20,779 nt of DNA from VFZS01 sp964353255 (GTDB lineage: Bacteria; Acidobacteriota; Terriglobia; Bryobacterales; Bryobacteraceae), in contig CAYGVJ010000100.1 of the NCBI GenBank assembly GCA_964353255.1, positions 1-20,779 of the forward strand, read 5' to 3'. Of the stretch, positions 16,501 through 20,779 are shown one piece after another; position 1 is the first letter of the stretch; each line of letters opens with the position of its first letter. The translations under genes were made by a program, and so were the position numbers. The notes below the pieces were generated by a model. It searched no databases. It had not been told where the DNA came from and worked only from the letters and a program-made list of their open reading frames with translations.

Positions 16501-16598
16501 CTGACGTGCCCGGGTGGGTGCCGGCGGGTATGGAAGTGCCCCTGGTGATCACTCAGGGCGGCTACTCGACCGCGCTGAGTGTGCGCGTCGTCAAGTGA
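13575..16598 (+). CDS. Secreted double-propeller protein with TIGR03437-type C-terminal domain
   Basis: This 1007-residue exported protein has no known enzymatic motif. It has a signal peptide (about 1-28, ending VARA) and a beta-propeller region (about 35-360) with YVTN-like blades such as GVVYVANLTANRIEVVSL and AIALSPDGRYLVVTHYW. A BACON- or Ig-like segment lies at about 375-460, with GIALEPASGVTPAKVRIAVN. A second propeller region covers about 465-775. The C-terminus (about 778-1007) reads as the Solibacter TIGR03437 domain, with VNVADSSAAVASGGLVSILG, APTEIRAQLPYQIVG, VIFATGMGQTSP and GVYQINADVPGWVPAG. AGGAG at 13561-13565 precedes ATG 13575. Position after the Tad genes suggests a surface or adhesion role, which is inference. 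Confidence 0.88.
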   Translation: MKGWHSVAGRLAGWGLAGLLALLPVARATGGTFGTVVPLRGHASDLALDERRGVVYVANLTANRIEVVSLADRTLRSPIGVPWQPSAIALSPDGRYLVVTHYWNFQPSSPPPVTVVDLDANVASTYTLGLLGLTVTFVGPNEALILTTTDFRLLDPVTGRIQVLDSVAGVIAKTLPQLAPSFPPDFVRASAAISGDGQWVFGVAEAEVGESSNATLHYRYRVATRELAAITITASPPLGPRVVSVNQDGSAYMVGWAMFDRRGVVLAQIRNALGAMAVGSHAIDSVGGIAYVQVPETPSTSGQTPAPPQLAIVEADNLALRERLKLPENLAGKSVLSADGKVMYAISASGLTILPVGSLANSPRVTALQEDVLLQGNLCDRGVLTQEIDLVDPGGGATDFRLSTSTEGIALEPASGVTPAKVRIAVNMNAFQNLRGTAVATLGIQSSAAVNLPPPVRLLINNREPDQRGTVINVPGKLVDVLADPFRDRFYILRQDKNQVLVFRGSDFLQIATFRTGSTPTQMAITLDGSYLLVGADDSQIVSVYDLTRMQATTPVAMPSGHYPRSVAASAGAILAASRVVGPAHTIDRVNLYTRWAITLPSLGVWENKINLNTMLATTPSGGAILGAMADGNVLLFSAAADTFTLWRKDFTELSGAYAAENDYSVVGAALLNPSLVPIRTLETNTGTPSGFAFLDGYGLKTNAMAGPGPGVVQRVDLARGDSLGPTRMVEAPLVSDTNTVFTRTLAPLANRQAIISLTTSGFVALPWNYDAAVPLPRLERVVNVADSSAAVASGGLVSILGTGLSPVTVATSQLPLPTALAQSCLTVNGLLAPMSSLAPTEIRAQLPYQIVGNATLILRTPAAVSNQLTINVRPAAPSVFRSATAGPQTGLATVFRAGNGQLVTPSNPIHPEDIIVIFATGMGQTSPAQEAGAPAPAEPLAWVVLPAELSLGGVALPVWFAGLVPGLAGVYQINADVPGWVPAGMEVPLVITQGGYSTALSVRVVK

Positions 16599-16609
16599 GG
16601 AGTCGGACT

Positions 16610-17251
16610 ATGCGAACACGGCTTTCCCGAGGTCTCGCCGGCTTGTTTCTGCTGGCGCTTCCAGGCCTGAGCCAGCAGTGGGAAATGAATGGAGTGGTCG
16701 GGGTGGGGGCATATCGAAACTTGACCCTTTCAAACGCCTATGGGCGCGCGACAACCGGGTTCACCACCGGCGCGCTGTTTGGCGTGTCCCTTCTCCAGCA
16801 CCGCTACGAGCACGTGAGCGGCGAGATTCGGTACGTCTTCCAGCGCAGCGATCTGAAGGTCGCCTCCGGCGGCACCGCCGCGAAGTTCCGCGGTTCGACT
16901 CACGCCCTGCACTACGACTGGCTGATTCACACCCGTCCCCGGAAGGCCTGGGCGCGTCCGTTTGTGGCTTTCGGCTCCGGGTTCAAGTCTTTCAGCGGCA
17001 CCGGGACCGAGCAGGCCTACCAGCCGCTCAGCCAATTCGCCCTGCTGACCCGGACTCAGGAATGGAAGCCCCTGGTGACCCTGGGCGCGGGCGTGAGGTT
17101 CAGGCTGGCCGCCTGGGCCTCGCTGGCGGCCGAGTTCCGCGACTACTTGACGCCCTTCCCCCGCAACGTCATCGCGCCGGTCGGCGGCGCCACCCTGGAC
17201 CGCTGGCTGCACGACTTGACGACTTCACTGGCCCTGGGGATCAGGTTTTAG
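16610..17251 (+). CDS. Small outer-membrane beta-barrel protein
   Basis: This 213-residue protein has a signal peptide (about 1-21, ending GLSQ). It is full of short alternating polar/hydrophobic strands, and the C-terminus ALGIRF ends in Phe, as expected for Bam-assembled outer-membrane barrels. Segments such as VVGVGAYRNLTL, EIRYVFQRSDL, PFVAFGSGFKSF and LVTLGAGVRFRL resemble OmpA/OmpW-like eight-strand barrels. ATG 16610 is preferred because AGGAG (16598-16602) precedes it and the signal peptide begins there. The gene follows the propeller gene by 11 bases, so they probably form one unit. The ligand or role is unknown. Confidence 0.75.
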   Translation: MRTRLSRGLAGLFLLALPGLSQQWEMNGVVGVGAYRNLTLSNAYGRATTGFTTGALFGVSLLQHRYEHVSGEIRYVFQRSDLKVASGGTAAKFRGSTHALHYDWLIHTRPRKAWARPFVAFGSGFKSFSGTGTEQAYQPLSQFALLTRTQEWKPLVTLGAGVRFRLAAWASLAAEFRDYLTPFPRNVIAPVGGATLDRWLHDLTTSLALGIRF

Positions 17252-17276
17252 CAGGATAGGCCCATGGCCTGTCGCC

Positions 17277-17307
17277 GACAGCCCAGGTAACCTCTGGGTG
17301 GGCTGTC
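17277..17307. terminator. Convergent hairpin between the barrel gene and the mqnD-like gene
   Basis: GACAGCCCA (17277-17285) pairs perfectly with TGGGCTGTC (17299-17307) around a 13-base loop. It lies in the 56-base gap between two convergent stop codons and ends next to the minus-strand stop. There is no T-run on either strand, so it may block transcription or protect 3' ends rather than act as a classical intrinsic terminator. Confidence 0.55.
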
Positions 17308-18150
17308 CTACCGGACGAACTCCAGCTTGACCCGCCGGGGAATCAGGCCGGCCTCGAAGCCCATCTCCAGCAGCTTCTGAGCAGCCTTGGGTACTAGCTC
17401 GCCGCAGTCCACGGTGAAATGGTTCACGTACATGCCGATGAACTTCTCGGCTTGGCGCGGTTCCATGTCGCGGGCGAACTGGAGCGCGTAGCGGACGGCT
17501 TCTCCGCGGTGCTGCTGCGCGTACCTTATGCTTTCCCGCATGAGCCGGCAGCACTCCCGCTGCACCTCTGGTTCCAGCGACCGCCGCAAGGCATTGGCGC
17601 CCAGCGGCAGCGGCAGATCGAACTGGCTCTTCCACCAGGCGCCCAGATCCAGGACCTTGTGGAGGCCGCCCCGCGCGTACGTCAACTGCCCTTCGTGGAT
17701 GACCAGCCCCAGGTCCGCCGAGCCCTCGGCCACAGCTTCCAACACCTTGTCGAACGGGGTCACCACGGCCTCGATGTCCGGCTCGAAGAGCTTCAGCGTC
17801 AGGTAAGCCGTGGTAAGGCGGCCGGGAACGGCGATCCGCTTGCCTCGCACGTGCTCGGCGGAGATAGCGCGGGCCGCCACCAGGATGGGCCCGTAGCCGT
17901 CGCCTACGCTGGAGCCGCTGGCCATCAGCACGTACTGATCGGCCACATACGGATAGGCATGGTAGGAGATGGCGGTCAGGTCGTAGACGCCCTGCCGGGC
18001 TTTCTGGTTCAGCGATTCGATGTCCTCGAGCACCTGAGAGAAGCGCACCCGCGGAGAGGTCACTTCCCCGCTAGTCAGCCCGTAGAACATGTAAGCGTCG
18101 TCGGAATCCGGGCTGTGGGCGCACACGAGAGTGAGTGGCGCGGACAACAT
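17308..18150 (-). CDS. mqnD: MqnD-like protein of futalosine menaquinone biosynthesis
   Basis: This 280-residue protein belongs to the MqnA/MqnD family, which has a periplasmic-binding-protein fold used as an enzyme. MqnD makes 1,4-dihydroxy-6-naphthoate from cyclic de-hypoxanthine futalosine in the cytoplasm. AHSPDSDDAYMFYGL near the N-terminus replaces the usual SPCPNDTF pattern. Later come IESLNQKARQGVYDLTAISYH, SSVGDGYGPILVA, KRIAVPGRLTTAYLTLKLF and DLGLVIHEGQLTYARGGLHK. These are the family's substrate-pocket segments. There is no export signal, which fits MqnD and not a transport receptor. MqnA cannot be fully excluded, but length and the IHEGQLTY segment favour MqnD. Other pathway genes are not in the window. 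It lies 41 bases after the Hpt gene on the same strand. Confidence 0.8.
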   Translation of the reverse strand: MLSAPLTLVCAHSPDSDDAYMFYGLTSGEVTSPRVRFSQVLEDIESLNQKARQGVYDLTAISYHAYPYVADQYVLMASGSSVGDGYGPILVAARAISAEHVRGKRIAVPGRLTTAYLTLKLFEPDIEAVVTPFDKVLEAVAEGSADLGLVIHEGQLTYARGGLHKVLDLGAWWKSQFDLPLPLGANALRRSLEPEVQRECCRLMRESIRYAQQHRGEAVRYALQFARDMEPRQAEKFIGMYVNHFTVDCGELVPKAAQKLLEMGFEAGLIPRRVKLEFVR

Positions 18151-18191
18151 GGAGGGCGAACAGATCCACTATAACAGACCGACGCTGGCCG

Positions 18192-18551
18192 TCAGGACCG
18201 CGCCAGCTCGCGCGCCAAGGCCTCCAAGGCTAGCTCGAAGCGCGCTATCTCCGCCTCCAGCGTCTGGCAGGCGCCGGCGGCCCCGCCAAGTTCCCGGGCC
18301 CGGCCCATCTGCTCGAGCTTGAGCGCTGCTTCGTAAGCCGCCGCAGCCCCAAAATTGGCCACGCAGCCCTTCAGGGTGTGCGCCGCTCGCTCCAGCGCGG
18401 GCGGATTGTCTTTGCTGACGGCAGAGCGGATCTCCGAGAGCAGCTTCGGGCAGTCTTCTCGGAAGAGCCCGGTGATCTCCTGGAACAACTCCAGGTCGCC
18501 TCCGAGGCGGTCTAGCAGCGCCTCTCGATCGAGGATTGCTGAATGCGCCAT
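18192..18551 (-). CDS. Stand-alone histidine phosphotransfer (Hpt) domain protein
   Basis: This 119-residue all-helical protein carries the Hpt signature RAAHTLKGCVANFGA, with His58 as the predicted phosphoryl-accepting residue. Hpt proteins pass phosphate between receiver domains in multistep phosphorelays. The N-terminal FQEITGLFREDCPKLLSEIR is the usual first helix. No membrane segment or attached kinase is present, so its kinase and regulator partners must be encoded elsewhere. The LuxR-type regulator in this window has a damaged acceptor site and is a poor candidate partner. It lies between the cytochrome c gene (90-base gap) and the mqnD-like gene (41-base gap). Confidence 0.85.
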   Translation of the reverse strand: MAHSAILDREALLDRLGGDLELFQEITGLFREDCPKLLSEIRSAVSKDNPPALERAAHTLKGCVANFGAAAAYEAALKLEQMGRARELGGAAGACQTLEAEIARFELALEALARELARS

Positions 18552-18567
18552 GCCCAGCGGCCACCGC

Positions 18568-18585
18568 CTGGCAGTGAACTGCCAG
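18568..18585. terminator. Hairpin with TTCA/TGAA loop between the Hpt and cytochrome c genes
   Basis: CTGGCAG (18568-18574) and CTGCCAG (18579-18585) form a perfect seven-base stem. The loop is TGAA on the plus strand and TTCA on the minus strand. It sits in the gap between two minus-strand genes, 17 bases upstream of the Hpt start, and could stop or slow transcription from the cytochrome gene. No T-run follows. Confidence 0.4.
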
Positions 18586-18641
18586 CTATGGGGTTTATCG
18601 GCCGCCGGGCGGGCATTCTTTAGCTGTCGCTGAAGATGCTG

Positions 18642-18962
18642 CTAAAGCGTCCTCAGGTAGGCGATCAGGTCGGTCTTCTCTTGTTCGGTCAGCAGCTCCC
18701 TGAATGCCGGCATGCCGCCGCCGCCAGACTCGATCACGGCCCGGACGCTCTGCTCGGTGGGCCGGCGACCGTTCTGCATCCTGGCTTTCTTGAACAAGCC
18801 CTTCAAGCCTGGGCCGATCCTCTTCTCGGCGCTGGCCGCAAGGTGGCAGGTGGCGCACTGCTCGAAGACGGCCTGACCCTTGCCGGCGTCGCCGGGCGCG
18901 CCTTTCTGGGCGCCCAGCGTCAGCGAGGCGGTCAGAGCGAGGCTGCTGATCAGTGTTCGCAT
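18642..18962 (-). CDS. Small exported c-type cytochrome
   Basis: This 106-residue protein has a signal peptide (about 1-18, ending LGA) and one haem-binding CATCH motif at residues 36-40. GPGLKGLF (50-57) and GGMPAF (82-87), with Met84 as the likely sixth iron ligand, complete a class I cytochrome c. It should be a soluble periplasmic electron carrier. GGAGG stands about 11 bases before the ATG on the minus strand. The gene is divergent from the ArsA-type gene, with 60 bases between the two starts. The redox partners cannot be deduced. Confidence 0.92.
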   Translation of the reverse strand: MRTLISSLALTASLTLGAQKGAPGDAGKGQAVFEQCATCHLAASAEKRIGPGLKGLFKKARMQNGRRPTEQSVRAVIESGGGGMPAFRELLTEQEKTDLIAYLRTL

Positions 18963-19010
18963 CTTCGTGGCGTCCTCCGTCGTGCTCTCAGCTTAACATC
19001 CGCCCGGCGT

Positions 19011-19016
19011 TACAAT
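19011..19016 (+). promoter_or_regulatory. Candidate -10 element (TACAAT) giving a leaderless ArsA-type transcript
   Basis: TACAAT ends six bases before GTG 19023, so the expected start of transcription coincides with the start codon. No ribosome-binding site has normal spacing; GAAGG at 19017-19021 is only one base away. The -35 region is unclear, since TTAACA at 18993-18998 is too close. The arrangement points to leaderless translation. Confidence 0.45.
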
Positions 19017-19022
19017 GAAGGC

Positions 19023-20216
19023 GTGCGCATCCTGCTCTTCACCGGCAAAGGAGGCGTGGGGAAGACCTCTCTGGCGGCCGCCACCGGCGTGCGCCTGGCG
19101 CACCTAGGCTACCGCACGCTGGTGATGAGCCTGGATCCGGCGCACAGCCTGGCGGATTCCTTTGACCTGGACGGCGCCCTGTTCCATGGCCAGACCGCGG
19201 ACCCCTACCCCATCACGGAGCGCCTGGACATTCACGAGCTGAACATCCAGAAGGAGATCAAGCGGCACTGGCAGGAGATCTCATCCTGGGTGGTTTCGCT
19301 GCTGCGAACCACCGGTCTGGGCGATGTGGAGGCCGAAGAGCTGGCCATCCTGCCCGGCATGGAAGAGCTCAGCGCCATGATGCACATCAACCTGCATCGC
19401 CGGGAGCAGCGCTACGACGTCATCGTGCTGGACGCCGCGCCCACGGCCGAGTCCATGCGTTTCGTCAGCATGCCCACGACGCTGGACTGGTACATGAAGC
19501 ACATCTTCCCTTACCAGCGCGGTTTTCTGAAGGTGGTGCGGCCCGTGGCCAATCGCATCGCCCCCTTCGAGCTGCCGCCCGACAGCTACTTCGCCAACGT
19601 CCAGAAGCTGTTCGAGCGCCTCGAAGGCGTGGACGAGCTGATGGAGGATCCCCGCATCACCAGCGTGCGCCTGGTCACCAACCCCGAGAAGATGGTGCTG
19701 CGCGAGACCCAGCGGGCCTTCGTCTACTTCTCCCTGCACGGACTTACCGTGGACTTCGTGATCGCCAACCGCGTGCTGCCGGCCTCGGTCAGCGACGCCT
19801 ACTTCGCGGAATGGCATAAGGCGCAGGACCGCACGCTGCGGGAGATCGACGAGTACTTCGCCCCGGTGCCCGTCAAGCGGGTCCCCCTGTTCACCTGCGA
19901 AGTGCTGGGGCGCGAGCGCCTGGAAGAGCTGGCCCGGGTGCTGTATCCCGGTGAAGAGGACCCGGCGGCGGTGACGCGGGTGGATAGGCCCTGCAGCTTC
20001 GTGAAGTGCGACGGGCATTACGAGATCCGGCTGCTGTTGCCGTTCGCGGCCAAGGGCGAGATCGGCCTGTTCAAGAAAGGCGACGAACTGGTGGTCGAGA
20101 TCGGCACGTTTCGGCGGCACATCGGCCTGCCGACCTCGATGGCGACCCTGACCCCCGCCCGGGCCAGGCTGGACAACAAGGTTCTTACGGTCGAAATGAA
20201 GGAGGTGCAATCGTGA
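19023..20216 (+). CDS. ArsA/Get3-family ATPase with C-terminal HSP20-like domain
   Basis: This 397-residue protein of the ArsA/Get3 group has the deviant P-loop GKGGVGKT at residues 8-15, DPAHS at 38-42 (switch I) and VIVLDAAPTAESMRF (switch II). About residues 315-395 form the HSP20-like ArsA domain, with VDRPCSFVKCDGHYEIRLLL, EIGTFRRHIGLP and ARLDNKVLTVEM. Such bacterial proteins are often labelled arsenite pumps, but no ars genes are near, so a chaperone or targeting role is more likely. I chose GTG 19023 because the P-loop follows directly, as in homologues. An open frame extends upstream to 18636 but only as antisense of the cytochrome gene. The stop overlaps the next start as GTGA. Confidence 0.88.
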   Translation: MRILLFTGKGGVGKTSLAAATGVRLAHLGYRTLVMSLDPAHSLADSFDLDGALFHGQTADPYPITERLDIHELNIQKEIKRHWQEISSWVVSLLRTTGLGDVEAEELAILPGMEELSAMMHINLHRREQRYDVIVLDAAPTAESMRFVSMPTTLDWYMKHIFPYQRGFLKVVRPVANRIAPFELPPDSYFANVQKLFERLEGVDELMEDPRITSVRLVTNPEKMVLRETQRAFVYFSLHGLTVDFVIANRVLPASVSDAYFAEWHKAQDRTLREIDEYFAPVPVKRVPLFTCEVLGRERLEELARVLYPGEEDPAAVTRVDRPCSFVKCDGHYEIRLLLPFAAKGEIGLFKKGDELVVEIGTFRRHIGLPTSMATLTPARARLDNKVLTVEMKEVQS

Positions 20217-20443
20217 GCGAGAATCAGGCGACCCCGGAGACCGGTCGGACGGTCGAGCCCTGCCTGTGCAGGGAGGCCCTCCGGCACGTCGAGAAGTTTT
20301 TCACCGTGAAATCGGAAGCCGCGCGAGAGCATTTCCGCACCTCGCGTCTGGAATTCCTGAAGGCCGTTCGCACGCTGATCGACGAGCGCATTGAGCACCT
20401 GTCGCGCACCGGCCAGCAGGGGACGAAAGTAACGGTGGAGTAG
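20213..20443 (+). CDS. 76-residue helical protein coupled to the ArsA-type gene
   Basis: The protein reads MSENQATPETGR, then EPCLCREALRHVEKFF, SEAAREHFRTSRLEFLKAVR and TLIDERIEHLSR. It is soluble, mostly helical and highly charged, and Cys17 and Cys19 form a CLC pair (counting GTG as Met1). A near-perfect ribosome-binding site, AAGGAGGTG (20199-20207), sits inside the ATPase gene about seven bases before GTG 20213, and start and stop overlap by four bases. Such coupling usually means the products interact, so it may be a partner or substrate adaptor of the ATPase. I do not recognise the family. A perfect hairpin follows the stop. Confidence 0.75.
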   Translation: MSENQATPETGRTVEPCLCREALRHVEKFFTVKSEAAREHFRTSRLEFLKAVRTLIDERIEHLSRTGQQGTKVTVE

Positions 20444-20444
20444 G

Positions 20445-20460
20445 GCCGGCTTCAGCCGGC
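20445..20460. terminator. Perfect GCCGGC hairpin with TTCA loop between convergent genes
   Basis: GCCGGC (20445-20450) pairs with GCCGGC (20455-20460) around a TTCA loop. It begins two bases after one stop codon and touches the minus-strand stop at 20461. The placement suggests a two-way transcription end signal, though there is no T-run. It shares stem-tetraloop design and TTCA loop with the hairpin at 18568-18585. Confidence 0.55.
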
Positions 20461-20676
20461 TCACTCCTTCAGCTCCGCGATCGTCGCCCCTGCGCCGCCC
20501 TCGCCTGGCGGTGCCGGGTAGTACTTCTCGACGTTGGGATTGGCGCCCAGCAATTCGCCGATGACCCGGCGCAGCACGCCCATGCCGAAGCCGTGAACGA
20601 TGCGCAAGCGCTCCAAGCCGTGCAGCACGGTGCGGTCGAGTCGGCCCGGTTCGCCAGGGCCGGCGAGGTTCACCAC
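20461..20676 (-). pseudogene. Fragment of MutS2 C-terminal Smr domain
   Basis: The minus strand reads VLHGLERLRIVHGFGMGVLR, then RVIGELLGANPNVEKYY and GGAGATIAELKE before TGA. This is the closing part of the Smr nuclease domain as found at the end of MutS2, including the HGxGxG-like HGFGMG motif. Upstream the match breaks: NLAGPGEPGRLDRTVL lacks about five residues expected between the NLxG strand and the LDR helix. Only a short peptide, then a stop codon (TAG, about 20 codons further on), lies before it. MutS2 runs to about 780 residues, and no ATPase or clamp part is present in the remaining 103 bases. It is a truncated remnant or a gene broken by assembly error near the window end. Confidence 0.6.
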
Positions 20677-20779
20677 CCAGGTGGGCTGTGGGCTCCTGCC
20701 CCTTATCGCGACTGGGTGCTTCAGGAGGATGTCCGGCTAATCGTTGAAAGTTGAGCGACTCTCCCCCGAGCCGTGATAG
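20677..20779. other. Terminal stretch with no supported gene
   Basis: I find no convincing coding region here. The plus frame ending at TGA 20752-20754 reads APYRDWVLQEDVRLIVES, which could be the end of an unknown protein. Upstream that frame runs antisense to the Smr fragment, so continuity is doubtful. The sequence may lie beyond a rearrangement junction. Confidence 0.4.

Noticed and set aside
18636..19022. 129-residue upstream extension of the ArsA-type gene
   Set aside because: It is antisense to the cytochrome c gene, and homologues begin directly at the P-loop, as GTG 19023 does.

Overview
The window is high-GC bacterial chromosome that looks like Acidobacteriota, most likely the Bryobacterales/Solibacter group. 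Two observations point there. A 1007-residue secreted propeller protein ends in what reads as the TIGR03437 domain, a family greatly expanded in Solibacter-like genomes. A Tat-exported Gfo/Idh/MocA oxidoreductase is also typical of these bacteria. The placement is inferred from family content, not from a marker gene.

Layout, left to right. Positions 2-136 hold the last 44 codons of an amidase. Positions 294-1616 encode the Tat-exported Gfo/Idh/MocA oxidoreductase. Positions 1665-3947 hold a tight three-gene cassette: a P-loop ATPase with a winged-helix-like end, a companion with only a Walker-B-like segment, and a small protein with a conserved-looking RFD / HP / CHLHPG / RLP pattern. Genes 2 and 3 both start with TTG and overlap the gene before. 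A second, diverged copy of the oxidoreductase's last 105 bases (3948-4052) starts on the base after the third gene's stop codon, so the cassette sits between two copies of one gene tail. I recognise no described system with this gene set, and it is the best candidate here for an undescribed, possibly defence or conflict, module.

Positions 4103-13453 hold a LuxR-type regulator with a degenerate receiver domain, a GT-C-like membrane protein, and a Tad/Flp-type pilus export cluster in the order cpaB, cpaC, cpaE/tadZ, cpaF/tadA, tadB, tadC. A 31-residue single-span membrane protein follows. No Flp pilin, prepilin peptidase or TadE/F minor pilin is visible, so substrate genes must lie elsewhere. 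The untranslated stretch before cpaB can fold into a branched structure. Downstream come the secreted propeller/TIGR03437 protein and a small outer-membrane beta-barrel, which may be surface partners of the machine.

Positions 17252-18962 contain a convergent hairpin and three minus-strand genes: an mqnD-like gene of the futalosine menaquinone pathway, a stand-alone histidine phosphotransfer (Hpt) protein and a small exported c-type cytochrome. Divergent from these, 19023-20443 encodes an ArsA/Get3-type ATPase with a C-terminal HSP20-like domain, translationally coupled to a 76-residue helical protein. The ATPase appears to be leaderless. The window ends with a minus-strand fragment of a MutS2 Smr domain (20461-20676) that loses coherence upstream.
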